Shown here piece after piece: positions 33,483 through 42,866 of a DNA stretch of 64,000 nucleotides. The notes under the pieces are model-generated. The model did not search any database. It was not told where the DNA came from and was given only the letters and a program-made list of their open reading frames with translations. Source of the DNA: Streptomyces paradoxus (lineage in GTDB: Bacteria > Actinomycetota > Actinomycetes > Streptomycetales > Streptomycetaceae); NCBI RefSeq assembly GCF_014202475.1, contig NZ_JACHGV010000014.1:1-64000 (forward strand), read 5' to 3'. The number at the start of each line of letters is the position of its first letter. Within the stretch, counting starts at the first letter, position 1. A program made the translations under genes and the position numbers.

Positions 33483-35156
33483 TCAGGCGGTCTGCTTGGC
33501 CGCCGCCCGGCCCGCCGCCCGCCCCGAGAAGAGGCAGCCGCCGAGGAAGGTGCCCTCCAGGGCGTTGTAGCCGTGGACACCGCCGCCGCCGAATCCGGCG
33601 ACCTCACCGGCCGCGTACAGCCCCTCGACCGGCTTGCCGTCGGTCCCGAGGGCGCGGGAGTCGAGGTCGGTCTGGATGCCGCCGAGGGTCTTGCGGGTGA
33701 GGATGTGCAGTTTGACGCCGATCAGCGGCCCGGCCGCCGGGTCGAGGATGCGGTGCGGGGTGGCTACCCGGCCGAGGCGGTCGCCGATGTAGCGGCGGGC
33801 GTTGCGGATGCCCTGCACCTGGGCGTCCTTGGCGTAGGGGTTGGCGATCTGCAGGTCGCGGGCCTCGATCTGACGCTTGATGCCGGCCGCGTCGAGGAGC
33901 GGCTTGTCGGTGAGTTCGTTCATCTTCTCGACGAGCTGCTCGACGCCGGCCGCGGTCACGAAGTCGGCGCCCTTGCGCAGGAACGCGTCGACCGGTCCGG
34001 GCGCGCCCTTGCCGAGGATGCGTTCCTTGAGGAATCCGGCGCGGTCCTTGGCGGTGATGTCGGGGTTCTGCTCGGAGCCCGACAGCGCGAACTCCTTCTC
34101 GATGATCTTCTGCGAGAGGATGAACCAGGAGTGGTCGTAGCCGGCGATGTCCTCGGTGGTGCGCAGGTGCTTCAGGGTGCCGAGGGTGTCGTAGCCGGGC
34201 AGGAAGGGACCGGGCAGGCGGCGGCCGAGGGCGTCGAACCACATCGAGGACGGTCCGGGCAGGATGCGGATGCCGTGGCCGGGCCAGATCGGGTCCCAGT
34301 TCTGCAGGCCCTCCGTGTAGTGCCACATGCGGTCGCGGTTGACCAGCCGCACGCCCGCCTCGGCGCTGATGTCGAGCATCCGCCCGTCCACGTAGGCGGG
34401 GACGCCGGTGACCATCTCGCGCGGCGGGGTGCCGAGGCGTTCGGGCCAGTGGCGGCGGACGATGTCGTGGTTCGCGCCGATGCCGCCGCTGGTGACGATG
34501 ACGGCCTGGGCGGTGAGTTCGAACTCGCCGACCGCGTCGCGACTGGAGGCGACACCCCGGGGTGAGGGGTCCTCGGCCAGGACCGTGCCGCGCACGCCCC
34601 GGGCGGTGCCGCCCTCGACGACGAGCGCGTCGACGCGGTGACGGTGGTGGAAGGTGAGCAGGCCGTCGCGGGCGGCCTGCTTGGCGTATCGCACGAACGG
34701 TTCGACGACGCCCGTGCCCGTGCCCCAGGCGACATGGAATCGGGGCACGGAGTTGCCGTGCCCGTGTGCCGTGAGGTCGCCGCGCTCGGCCCAGCCGACG
34801 GTGGGCAGGAACGTGATGCCGTGCCCGTCGAGCCAGGACCGCTTCTCCCCCGCGGCGAACTCGACGTAGGCGCGGGCCCAGCGCACGGCCCAGGAGTCCT
34901 CGTCCTCCAGCCGGTCGAAGCCCGCGCTGCCGCGCCAGTCGCTCCAGGCGAGGTCGAAGGAGTCCTTGATGCCCAGGCGCCGCTGTTCCGGCGAGCCGAC
35001 GAGGAACAGCCCGCCGAAGGACCAGAAGGCCTGGCCGCCGAGGTTGGCCGCGTTCTCCTGGTCGACGAGGGCGACCCGGCGGCCCCTGCTGGTCAGCTCG
35101 TGCGCCGCGACCAGACCGGCGAGACCCGCTCCGACGACGATGACATCGGCATCCAT
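33483..35156 (-). CDS. FAD-binding dehydrogenase (3-ketosteroid dehydrogenase/fumarate reductase-like flavoprotein)
   Basis: A 557-residue flavoprotein with N-terminal FAD motif VIVVGAGLAGLVAAHELTSRG and C-terminal FAD-binding LYAAGEVAGFGGGGVHGYNALEGTFLGG-type segment. The substrate domain lies between about 140 and 400. It resembles the KstD/succinate-dehydrogenase flavoprotein group annotated as putative FAD-binding dehydrogenase; the actual substrate is unknown and a steroid role is not established. ATG follows AAGGGAA. The TetR gene 17 bases upstream probably lies in the same operon and controls it. Confidence 0.85.
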   Translation of the reverse strand: MDADVIVVGAGLAGLVAAHELTSRGRRVALVDQENAANLGGQAFWSFGGLFLVGSPEQRRLGIKDSFDLAWSDWRGSAGFDRLEDEDSWAVRWARAYVEFAAGEKRSWLDGHGITFLPTVGWAERGDLTAHGHGNSVPRFHVAWGTGTGVVEPFVRYAKQAARDGLLTFHHRHRVDALVVEGGTARGVRGTVLAEDPSPRGVASSRDAVGEFELTAQAVIVTSGGIGANHDIVRRHWPERLGTPPREMVTGVPAYVDGRMLDISAEAGVRLVNRDRMWHYTEGLQNWDPIWPGHGIRILPGPSSMWFDALGRRLPGPFLPGYDTLGTLKHLRTTEDIAGYDHSWFILSQKIIEKEFALSGSEQNPDITAKDRAGFLKERILGKGAPGPVDAFLRKGADFVTAAGVEQLVEKMNELTDKPLLDAAGIKRQIEARDLQIANPYAKDAQVQGIRNARRYIGDRLGRVATPHRILDPAAGPLIGVKLHILTRKTLGGIQTDLDSRALGTDGKPVEGLYAAGEVAGFGGGGVHGYNALEGTFLGGCLFSGRAAGRAAAKQTA

Positions 35157-35173
35157 GGCGGCCGTTCCCTTCT

Positions 35174-35809
35174 TCAGTTCTTCGAGTGGGCGAGGGTGCC
35201 GCTGCCGTCGGTCAGCAGGGCCGTGAGCAGTTGTTTCAGCCAGGCGCGGGCGTGTTCCACGTCCCGGTCCAGCAGGAGTTGCGTGGTGACGCCGTCGTAC
35301 GCGGCGACCACGGCGCGGGCGGCGCCGTCGGTGTCGCCCAGTACGGCGGGCAGCGCGGTGTGCCCGCGGGCCCGGCCGAGCCGGTCGGCGATGGCCTGCC
35401 GCAGCCGCGCGCGGTGTTCGAGCAGACCCCGTGCGACCTCGGGGTCGCGGGCGGCGTGCACGAGGAAGTCCGTCTTCACCAGGAGCCAGTCACGGTCGAG
35501 GAGCAGCACGTCGGTGACGCGGTCCACGGCGGCGGGCACGTCGAGGTCGGGCCCGTCGAGGGCGAGGGCGCCGGACACCTGCTCGGCGATCAGGTCGGCG
35601 CGCTGGCGGTAGAGGGCGAAGAACAGCTCGTCGAGGCTGGAGAAGTTGGAGTAGAAGGCGCCCCTGCTGTAGCCGGCGGCCTCGCAGACCTCCTCGATCG
35701 AGACGTGCCCGAAGCCTTTGGCGGCGAACACCGAGAACGCCGCGTCGAGGAGGTTGGCGCGGGTGTGGACCCGGCGCCTCGTCACGCGCCCGCTGCCCTC
35801 GACAGCCAT
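35174..35809 (-). CDS. TetR-family transcriptional regulator
   Basis: A 211-residue TetR regulator with helix-turn-helix HVSIEEVCEAAGYSRGAFYSNFSSLDEL (about 35-62) and a BetI/YcdC-like C-terminal domain. ATG at 35809 follows AAAGGAGG by seven bases; the open frame continues upstream but over the divergent promoter. It precedes the FAD dehydrogenase on the same strand and is divergent from the AlkB-like gene. The nested dyads at 35820-35864 are its likely operator. Confidence 0.9.
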   Translation of the reverse strand: MAVEGSGRVTRRRVHTRANLLDAAFSVFAAKGFGHVSIEEVCEAAGYSRGAFYSNFSSLDELFFALYRQRADLIAEQVSGALALDGPDLDVPAAVDRVTDVLLLDRDWLLVKTDFLVHAARDPEVARGLLEHRARLRQAIADRLGRARGHTALPAVLGDTDGAARAVVAAYDGVTTQLLLDRDVEHARAWLKQLLTALLTDGSGTLAHSKN

Positions 35810-35819
35810 GCCCGGCCCT

Positions 35820-35864
35820 CCTTTCGATACACGACTGTATTGGATACACCAATGCATCGAAAGG
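35820..35864. promoter_or_regulatory. Nested dyads between TetR and AlkB-like genes
   Basis: Outer perfect 9-bp arms CCTTTCGAT / ATCGAAAGG span 35820-35864. Inside lies ATTGG-N5-CCAAT (35839-35853), also perfect. The stretch is AT-rich against its surroundings and starts 11 bases from the TetR start, overlapping its ribosome binding site, as expected for an autorepressor operator. Confidence 0.6.
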
Positions 35865-35911
35865 CCGAGTCCCCATGGAACACATATTCGATTCGGAGGT
35901 ACGCTGGGTGC

Positions 35912-36535
35912 ATGCACCTCCAGGGCTCCCTCTTCGACCAGGCCGACGAGCTGCACCTCGGCCCTCTGGACGGGATCACCCGCACCCACCTGGGGTTCGG
36001 TGCCTGGCTCGACGTACTGCCCGGGTGGCTCCACGGCTCGGACGCGCTGTTCGAACAGCTGGCGGCCGAGGTTCCGTGGCGGGCGGAGCGGCGCAAGATG
36101 TACGACAACGTGGTCGACGTCCCCCGCCTGCTCGCCTTCTACGGCGTGGACGACCGGCTGCCGCACCCGGTGCTGACCGAAGCCCGGGAGACGCTCAGCA
36201 CCCACTACGGCGAGGAGCTGGGCGAGCCGTTCACCACGGCCGGGCTGTGCTACTACCGCGACGGCCGGGACAGTGTGGCCTGGCACGGCGACCGGATCGG
36301 GCGCGGTGCGCGCGAGGACACGATGGTCGCGATCCTGTCGGTCGGAGCGCCCCGGGACCTGCTGCTGCGCCCCCTCGGGGGTGGCCGCGACACCGTCCGC
36401 CGTCCGCTGGGCCACGGCGACCTCGTCGTGATGGGCGGCTCCTGCCAGCGCACCTGGGAGCACACCATCCCCAAGAGCACGCGCGCGACGGGGCCGCGCA
36501 TCAGCATCCAGTTCCGTCCGCACGGCGTGCGCTGA
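35912..36535 (+). CDS. alkB: AlkB-like Fe(II)/2-oxoglutarate-dependent dioxygenase
   Basis: A 207-residue DNA/RNA alkylation repair-type dioxygenase. The iron ligands are seen in AWHGDRIG (His125, Asp127) and WEHTIPK (His184); RISIQFRPH supplies the 2-oxoglutarate arginines. YYRDGRDSVAWHGD matches the AlkB nucleotide-recognition-lid-proximal segment. It would oxidatively remove methyl groups from bases such as 1-methyladenine. ATG at 35912 has GGAGG twelve bases upstream, rather far; the leader is short and shared with the TetR control region. Confidence 0.88.
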   Translation: MHLQGSLFDQADELHLGPLDGITRTHLGFGAWLDVLPGWLHGSDALFEQLAAEVPWRAERRKMYDNVVDVPRLLAFYGVDDRLPHPVLTEARETLSTHYGEELGEPFTTAGLCYYRDGRDSVAWHGDRIGRGAREDTMVAILSVGAPRDLLLRPLGGGRDTVRRPLGHGDLVVMGGSCQRTWEHTIPKSTRATGPRISIQFRPHGVR

Positions 36536-36657
36536 GGGCGCACCGAACGACCCGCCGCACGGCTCCCGTTGGGGCGGACCCGGCGATTCCGTGCGCGGCG
36601 GGGTCTGCTTTCCTTCTCCCGTCGGACCGGTAGCGGGACCACACGAGGCGGGCGATC

Positions 36658-37404
36658 ATGCGGGCGGACGTACACCACGTCGCGGACGGCACCTACTTGG
36701 TGCACGGCTCCAACACGAACTGGGTGATCCTCACGGAAGGGGACGCCGTCACGCTGGTCGACACCGGCTACCCCGGTGACCGGGAACAGCTCCTGGCCTC
36801 CCTCGCCGAGGTGGGCAGTTCCCCGGAGGCCGTGGCGGCCGTGCTGATCACACACGCCCACAACGACCACCTGGGCAACGCCGAGTACCTGCGCGCCGCC
36901 TACGGCATGCCCGTCCACCTGCACGAGGCCGAAGTGCCGCACGCGCGCCGGGAGTTCCTCCACCAGGTGTCCATCGGGACGGTGCTGAAGAACGGCTGGC
37001 GCCCGGGGGTGCTGCCGTGGGCGGTGCACGCCCTGCGCTCGGGCGGCACGGCCGACGTCCCCGTCACCGCTCCGCAGGCGTTCCCGGCGGCGGGCGCCCT
37101 GGACCTGCCCGGGCGGCCGGTGCCGGTGCACACACCCGGCCACACCGACGGGCACTGCGCCTACCACCTGCCCGGCACCGGCGTGCTGATCTCCGGGGAC
37201 GCCCTGGTCAGCGGGCACCCCACCTCGCGGGTCGAGGGGCCGCAGCTGCTGCCGGACATGTTCCACCACGAGCGGCCGCGCGCCCTGGCCTCCCTGGACG
37301 TCCTGGCGGAGCTGGAGGGCGAGCTGCTGCTCCCCGGGCACGGGCCGGTGCACCGCGGGCCGGTGCGGGACGCCGCTCTGCGGGCCCGGGAACGCGCCCT
37401 CTAA
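36658..37404 (+). CDS. MBL-fold metallo-hydrolase
   Basis: A 248-residue metallo-beta-lactamase-fold hydrolase with the metal motif THAHNDH (His66, His68, Asp70, His71), the later HTPGHTDGH, ISGDAL (bridging Asp) and LLPGHGPV (last His). It is a small, single-domain cytoplasmic member of the glyoxalase-II-like group; the substrate is unknown. The ATG is preceded by GAGGCGGG. It lies 122 bases after the AlkB-like gene and 41 bases before the DUF4032 gene, so the latter two could be linked. Confidence 0.88.
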   Translation: MRADVHHVADGTYLVHGSNTNWVILTEGDAVTLVDTGYPGDREQLLASLAEVGSSPEAVAAVLITHAHNDHLGNAEYLRAAYGMPVHLHEAEVPHARREFLHQVSIGTVLKNGWRPGVLPWAVHALRSGGTADVPVTAPQAFPAAGALDLPGRPVPVHTPGHTDGHCAYHLPGTGVLISGDALVSGHPTSRVEGPQLLPDMFHHERPRALASLDVLAELEGELLLPGHGPVHRGPVRDAALRARERAL

Positions 37405-37445
37405 TCTGATGTGACGATCGGCGGCGAGACAAGGACACCCGGCCC

Positions 37446-38678
37446 ATGGCACTGCAGATCAGCGCGACCAACCCGGAGCACCCCGCGCTCCTGCTGGAAC
37501 TGCCGTGGGACGTGCCCCTGGAGGAGTGGCCGGAGGAGTACCTGGTGCCGCTGCCGCGCGGTATCTCCCGGCACGTGGTGCGCTACTCCCGGGCGGGCGA
37601 CGAGGTGATCGCCGTCAAGGAGCTGGCCGAGCGCCCGGCGCTGCGCGAGTACGACATGCTGCGCGACCTGGACCGGCTCGGCATCCCCTCGGTGGACCCG
37701 CTGGCCGTGGTCACGGGCCGCACCGACGCGAGCGGAGCACCGCTGGAGAGCGTCCTGGTCACCCGGCACCTGGGCGGTTCGATGCCGTACCGCTCGATGT
37801 TCGAGACGACCATGCGCCCGGCCACCATGCACCGGCTGATGGACGCGCTCGCCGTGCTCCTGGTGCGGCTGCACCTGGCCGGGTTCGCCTGGGGCGACTG
37901 CTCGCTGTCGAACACCCTCTTCCGGCGGGACGCGGGCGCCTACGCCGCCTATCTGGTGGACGCCGAGACCGGTGACCTGCATCCGCAGCTCAGCCAGGGG
38001 CAGCGCGAGTACGACCTCGACCTCGCCCGCGTGAACATCAGCGGGGAGCTGCTGGACCTCGAGGCGTCGGGGGCGCTGCACCCGTCCGTGGACCCGATCG
38101 AGTTCGGCACGGAGATCTGCGCCCGCTACCGCGGCCTGTGGGACGAGCTGACCCGGGCCTCCGTCTACCCGGCCGGCAAGTACCACTACATAGAACGCCG
38201 GATCCGCCGCCTGAACGACCTCGGTTTCGACGTCGCCGAGATGCAGATCGAGCACGCCTCGAACGGCGACACGGTCAGCTTCGTGCCCAAGGTCGTCGAC
38301 GCGGGCCACCACCAGCGGCAGCTGCTGCGCCTGACCGGTCTCGACACGGAGGAGAACCAGGCCCGGCGGCTGCTGAACGACCTGGAGAGCTGGATGGCGA
38401 CCCAGGACGACTACGCACCGGGCGACCCCCTGGGGGCCCGTCCCGAGGTCCTCGCCCACCGCTGGGTGCGGGAGGTGTTCCGCCCGACCGTGCGGGCCGT
38501 GCCCGTCGAACTGCGCGGCGCGATGGACCCGGCGGAGATCTACCACCAGCTCCTGGAACACCGCTGGTACCTGTCCGAGCGGGCCCAGCACGACATCGGT
38601 CTCGACGCGGTGGTCGAGGACTACATCGAGAACATCCTGCCGACGGCGCGCAAGACGCTGCAGCCGACGGCGGAGTGA
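37446..38678 (+). CDS. DUF4032 / lipopolysaccharide-kinase-like protein
   Basis: A 410-residue protein. The N-terminal half has a small kinase-like fold (VIAVKELAERPALREYDMLRDL, then FAWGDCSLSNTLFRRD and YLVDAETGDL, resembling HxDxxxxN and DxE motifs of WaaP/Kdo-kinase-like proteins). The C-terminal half, including YHYIERRIRRLNDLGFDVAEM and DYIENILPTARK, is the DUF4032 domain. The substrate is unknown; it is a conserved actinobacterial protein. Asp in GDCSLSN could serve as catalytic base. ATG is 11 bases after AAGGA. Confidence 0.85.
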   Translation: MALQISATNPEHPALLLELPWDVPLEEWPEEYLVPLPRGISRHVVRYSRAGDEVIAVKELAERPALREYDMLRDLDRLGIPSVDPLAVVTGRTDASGAPLESVLVTRHLGGSMPYRSMFETTMRPATMHRLMDALAVLLVRLHLAGFAWGDCSLSNTLFRRDAGAYAAYLVDAETGDLHPQLSQGQREYDLDLARVNISGELLDLEASGALHPSVDPIEFGTEICARYRGLWDELTRASVYPAGKYHYIERRIRRLNDLGFDVAEMQIEHASNGDTVSFVPKVVDAGHHQRQLLRLTGLDTEENQARRLLNDLESWMATQDDYAPGDPLGARPEVLAHRWVREVFRPTVRAVPVELRGAMDPAEIYHQLLEHRWYLSERAQHDIGLDAVVEDYIENILPTARKTLQPTAE

Positions 38679-38691
38679 GGGGCCGGAGCCC

Positions 38692-39573
38692 TCACAGGTG
38701 GGGCACCACCGCCACCGGGCAGTCCGCGTGGTGCAGCATCCCGTGGGCCACCGAGCCGATGCGGGCCCCGACGGCCGTGCGGTGGGCCCGGCGGCCCACG
38801 ACCATCAGCTGGGCCGTCCCGGCCACCGACAGCAGCACCTGGCTCGCGCTGCCCATCTCCACGTGCTCCTCGACCGGCACGTCGGGGAAGCGTTCCCGCC
38901 AGGGCCGGACCGCCGCGGCCAGGCTCTTCTTCTCGTAGGGCTCCAGGCCGCCGGCCTCGTCGAGGAGCTTCAGCGAGCCGGGGCTGTAGGCGAAGACGGG
39001 CGGCAGGTTCCAGGCCCGTACGACCCGTACGGTCGCCCCGCGCGCGGCGGCCGTCTCGAAGGCGAAGCGCAGCGCGTCGGCGCTGTCCTCCGGGTCGCCC
39101 TGCTGTCCGACGACGATCTCGCGCCCGGCGGCCTCGGACGAGGGCTGGTCACCGGCCCGGACGAGCACCACGGGGCGGGTGGCCGCGGCGATCACCTGCT
39201 GGCCGACCGAGCCGAGCAGGAATCCGACGATGCGGCCGTGCCCGCGTGAGCCGAGCACCAGGGTCTCGGCGTCGGCCGCGGCGGCGACCAGGGTGTCGGC
39301 CACCGGGCCCTCGATGACATCGGTGGTCACCGCGAGGTCCGGATGCCGTTGTGTGACCGTCCCGACGGCCTCGGTCACCGCGCTGTGCACCCACTCGCCC
39401 TGGCTGTCCGCGTCCCCCTCGATCCCCGCTTCCAGCGCCTCCTGCGGCTGGAACTTCCAGGCGTGCACCACGCGCAGCGGCCGCTCGCGCCGTACGGCTT
39501 CCCGCGCCGCCCAGGCGAGGGCCGCGAGGCTCTCCTGCGATCCGTCGACCCCTGCGGTGATCGGGCGTGTCAT
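38692..39573 (-). CDS. Universal stress protein with tandem UspA domains
   Basis: A 293-residue protein made of two UspA domains (about 1-142 and 150-293). The first carries the ATP-binding GSRGHGRIVGFLLGSVGQQV (G-2x-G-9x-GS pattern); the second has GRRAHRTAVGARIGSVAHGM, a slightly altered version. Such proteins bind ATP and support survival in hypoxia or dormancy. ATG follows GGAGG by seven bases. It is divergent from the REC/thioredoxin-reductase-like operon and separated from it by 174 bases. Confidence 0.93.
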   Translation of the reverse strand: MTRPITAGVDGSQESLAALAWAAREAVRRERPLRVVHAWKFQPQEALEAGIEGDADSQGEWVHSAVTEAVGTVTQRHPDLAVTTDVIEGPVADTLVAAAADAETLVLGSRGHGRIVGFLLGSVGQQVIAAATRPVVLVRAGDQPSSEAAGREIVVGQQGDPEDSADALRFAFETAAARGATVRVVRAWNLPPVFAYSPGSLKLLDEAGGLEPYEKKSLAAAVRPWRERFPDVPVEEHVEMGSASQVLLSVAGTAQLMVVGRRAHRTAVGARIGSVAHGMLHHADCPVAVVPHL

Positions 39574-39747
39574 CCCGCTGCCTCCCTAGTCACGATCACT
39601 ACCTGCTGACGCCCAGTCTTCACTACGCCCGCCGCTGCGGATCTCCGTATCGGAGCGCTGCGCAGCGATCGAACATACGATGGGCGGAGGTCGGCGCGGT
39701 GCTCCGGGGCGCCGCGCCGTGAGTCGACCGCCCGGCGTGGGGGACGT

Positions 39748-41424
39748 ATGGCACAGGCCGCCGATTCGGCGCGGACCGTCATCATGACCGTGGACGACGA
39801 CCCGGGTGTCTCCCGGGCCGTGGCCCGCGACCTGAGGCGGCGGTACGGCGCGTCGTACCGGATCGTGCGGGCGGAGTCCGGCGAGTCCGCGCTGGACGCG
39901 CTGCGGGAGCTGAAGCTGCGCGGCGATCTCGTGGCGGTGATCCTGGCCGACTACCGGATGCCGCAGATGAACGGCATCGAGTTCCTCGAACAGGCCCTGG
40001 ACGTCTACCCGGGCGCGCGGCGTGTGCTGCTGACCGCCTACGCGGACACGAACGCCGCGATCGACGCGATCAACGTCGTCGACCTCGACCACTACCTGCT
40101 CAAGCCGTGGGACCCGCCCGAGGAGAAGCTGTACCCGGTCCTCGACGATCTGCTCCAGGCGTGGCGGTCCAGCGACTTCCGGCCCGTGCCCAGCACCAAG
40201 GTGGTGGGGCACCGGTGGTCGTCGCGCTCCTCGGACGTACGGGAGTTCCTGGCCCGCAACCAGGTGCCGTACCGCTGGTACTCCGCCGACGAGCCGGAGG
40301 GGCGGCGGCTGCTGGCCGCGGCCGGCGAGGACGGGATGCGGCTGCCGGTGGTGATCACCCCGGACGGGACACCGCTGGTCGAGCCGGAGGCCGTGGACCT
40401 CGCCGCCCGAGTCGGTCTGGCGACGACCCCGACGGCCGACTTCTACGACCTGGTCGTCATCGGCGGCGGCCCCGCCGGGCTCGGCGCGGCGGTCTACGGC
40501 GCCTCCGAGGGGCTGCGGACCGTGCTGGTGGAGCGGTCGGCGACCGGCGGGCAGGCCGGGCAGAGCTCCCGCATCGAGAACTACCTGGGCTTCCCCGACG
40601 GCGTGTCGGGAGCACAGCTCACCGACCGGGCGCGGCGGCAGGCGGCGAAGTTCGGCGCCGAGATCCTCACCGCCCGCGAGGTGACGGCCCTGGAGGTCAA
40701 CGGCGCCGCCCGGATCGTGCGGTTCTCCGACGGCTCGGCGGTCGCCGCGCACAGCGTGATCCTGGCGACCGGTGTGTCCTACCGGCAGCTGGCGGCGCCC
40801 GGCTGCGAGGACCTGACCGGCTGCGGGGTGTACTACGGGTCCGCCCTGACGGAGGCCCCCGCCTGCCAGGGCCAGGACGTGTACATCGTGGGCGGCGCCA
40901 ACTCCGCCGGGCAGGCGGCGATGTACCTGTCCCGCGGCGCCAAGTCGGTGACGCTGCTGGTGCGCGGCGAGTCGCTGGCGGCGTCGATGTCGCACTACCT
41001 GATCCAGCAGATCGAGGAGTCGCCCAACATCCATGTGCGTGCCCGCACGGTCGTCGAGGAGGCGCACGGCGACGGCCGGCTGGAGCGGCTGACCCTGCGG
41101 GACGTAGACAGCGGCCAGACCGAACAGGTCGACGCCCAGTGGGTGTTCGTGTTCATCGGCGCGGCCCCGCTGACCGGCTGGCTGGACGGGACGGTGCTGC
41201 GGGACGAGCGCGGGTTCATCCTCGCCGGACCCGATCTGAGCGCCGACGGCCGCCCGCCGGAGGGCTGGGAGCTGGACCGGCCGCCGTACCACCTGGAGAC
41301 CAATGTGCCCGGCGTGTTCGTGGCGGGCGACGCCCGCTCCGAGTCCGCGAAGCGGGTCGCGTCCGCCGTCGGAGAGGGAGCCATGGCCGTGATGCTCGTC
41401 CACCGGTACCTGGAGCAGTCGTGA
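39748..41424 (+). CDS. Response-regulator receiver fused to glutaredoxin-like and thioredoxin-reductase-like domains
   Basis: A 558-residue fusion. Residues 10-130 form a receiver domain with phospho-acceptor Asp68 in VILADYRMPQMNG, LLTAYAD and LLKPWD. Residues about 150-222 form a glutaredoxin-like fold (VREFLARNQVPYRWYSAD, LPVVITPDG) whose CPxC position reads WSSRSSD, so no redox cysteines. Residues 230-558 form a thioredoxin-reductase-like flavoprotein with VVIGGGPAGLGAAVYGASEG, VYIVGGANSAGQAAMYLSRG (NADPH) and GVFVAGDARSES; the usual CxxC is absent. It thus seems to be a phosphorylation-controlled flavoprotein with a non-disulfide job. Its stop overlaps the kinase start (GTGA). ATG follows GGGGGA. 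Confidence 0.9.
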   Translation: MAQAADSARTVIMTVDDDPGVSRAVARDLRRRYGASYRIVRAESGESALDALRELKLRGDLVAVILADYRMPQMNGIEFLEQALDVYPGARRVLLTAYADTNAAIDAINVVDLDHYLLKPWDPPEEKLYPVLDDLLQAWRSSDFRPVPSTKVVGHRWSSRSSDVREFLARNQVPYRWYSADEPEGRRLLAAAGEDGMRLPVVITPDGTPLVEPEAVDLAARVGLATTPTADFYDLVVIGGGPAGLGAAVYGASEGLRTVLVERSATGGQAGQSSRIENYLGFPDGVSGAQLTDRARRQAAKFGAEILTAREVTALEVNGAARIVRFSDGSAVAAHSVILATGVSYRQLAAPGCEDLTGCGVYYGSALTEAPACQGQDVYIVGGANSAGQAAMYLSRGAKSVTLLVRGESLAASMSHYLIQQIEESPNIHVRARTVVEEAHGDGRLERLTLRDVDSGQTEQVDAQWVFVFIGAAPLTGWLDGTVLRDERGFILAGPDLSADGRPPEGWELDRPPYHLETNVPGVFVAGDARSESAKRVASAVGEGAMAVMLVHRYLEQS

Positions 41425-42866
41425 GCGGGCGGCCGGGGCCGTGCAACCCGCAGGAGATCGGGGCGCTGTTCCTGTTCGAGAAGCTCACGCCCGAGCAGCT
41501 CGGCCGGCTGTGCGCCGAGGGCCGCGTTGAGCGGTTCGAGCCCGGGCCCGTGTACACCGAGGGCGAGCCCGCCACCTGCTTCTACGTGATGCTCGAAGGC
41601 ACCGTGGTGCTGTACCGCCGGGTCGGCGGGGACGACGTGGAGGTGACCCGGACCTCCCAGCGCGGGGTGTACGCGGGATCGATGCAGGCGTACCTGGGCG
41701 ACCGGGTGCGGCAGGTCTACAACAACTCCATGCGCGTCACCGAGCCGACGCGGTTCTTCGTGCTGCCCGCCGACACGTTCGCGGGGATCATGCAGGAGTG
41801 GTTCCCGATGGCGGTGCATCTGCTGGAGGGGCTGTTCTTCGGTTCGAAGAGCACGCAGCGGGCCATCGGCCAGCGGGAACGGCTGCTGGCGCTCGGCTCG
41901 TTGTCCGCGGGGCTCACGCACGAACTCAACAACCCCGCCGCGGCGGCCGTGCGGGCGACGGCGACCCTGCGGGAACGGGTCGGCAAGATGCGGCACAAGC
42001 TGGCGATCATCGCGCAGGGTTCGTACTCCCCCGAGGTCATGGCCAACCTGATCGACATCCAGGAGCGCACGGCCGAACGGGTCGCGAAGGCACCGGCGCT
42101 GAGTCCGCTGGAGGCCTCCGACCGGGAGGACGCCGTGTCCGACTGGCTGGACGACCAGGGCATCCCGGAGGGCTGGCGGATCGCGCCCACCTTCGTCCAG
42201 GCCGGTCTCGACGTCGACTGGCTGGACCAGGTCAAGGCGGCGGTGGACGAGGACATCCTGCCGAGCGCGATCGGGTGGCTCAACTACACCGTCGAGACCG
42301 AGCTGCTGATGGACGAGATCAACGACTCGACCGCCCGCATCTCGCACCTGGTGGACGCGGCGAAGCAGTACTCGCAGCTGGACCGGGCGCCTTTCCAGCA
42401 CGCCGACGTGCACGAACTCCTCGACTCCACCCTGCTGATGCTGTCGGGCAAGATCGGCAAGCAGATCGAGGTCGTCAAGGACTACGACCGTACGCTGCCG
42501 AAGATCCCCGCGTATCCGGCGGAGCTCAACCAGGTGTGGACGAACCTCGTCGACAACGCGGTCGCGGCGATGAACAGTGCGGGCGGACAGGGGACGTTGA
42601 CGGTGCGGACGGCCTCGGACCACGACCGGCTGCTGGTGGAGTTCCGGGACACGGGCGTCGGTATCCCGGCGGAGGACCGGGGGCGGATCTTCGACCCCTT
42701 CTTCACCACCAAGCCGGTGGGTGAGGGGACCGGGCTCGGGCTCGACATCTCCTGGCGGATCGTGGTCAACAAGCACCACGGGAGCATCCAGGTGGAGTCG
42801 GAGCCGGGCGACACGCGTTTCCAGGTACTGCTTCCGCTGACAGCGGTCGAGGAGGAGTCGGCATGA
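41421..42866 (+). CDS. Sensor histidine kinase with N-terminal cyclic-nucleotide-binding domain
   Basis: A 481-residue soluble histidine kinase. Residues about 12-135 form a cNMP-binding-type beta-roll (RFEPGPVYTEGEPATCFYVM). Residues 150-360 hold an unusually long dimerisation region with phospho-acceptor His167 in LSAGLTHELNNPAAAA, followed by helical insertions. The HATPase domain (about 360-475) shows NQVWTNLVDNAVAAM, RDTGVGIPAEDRGRIFDPFFTTK and GTGLGLDIS. No membrane helix, so the signal is cytoplasmic. It most likely phosphorylates Asp68 of the preceding fusion. Start GTG overlaps the upstream stop; its own stop overlaps the zinc-finger start. Confidence 0.9.
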   Translation: MSGRPGPCNPQEIGALFLFEKLTPEQLGRLCAEGRVERFEPGPVYTEGEPATCFYVMLEGTVVLYRRVGGDDVEVTRTSQRGVYAGSMQAYLGDRVRQVYNNSMRVTEPTRFFVLPADTFAGIMQEWFPMAVHLLEGLFFGSKSTQRAIGQRERLLALGSLSAGLTHELNNPAAAAVRATATLRERVGKMRHKLAIIAQGSYSPEVMANLIDIQERTAERVAKAPALSPLEASDREDAVSDWLDDQGIPEGWRIAPTFVQAGLDVDWLDQVKAAVDEDILPSAIGWLNYTVETELLMDEINDSTARISHLVDAAKQYSQLDRAPFQHADVHELLDSTLLMLSGKIGKQIEVVKDYDRTLPKIPAYPAELNQVWTNLVDNAVAAMNSAGGQGTLTVRTASDHDRLLVEFRDTGVGIPAEDRGRIFDPFFTTKPVGEGTGLGLDISWRIVVNKHHGSIQVESEPGDTRFQVLLPLTAVEEESA

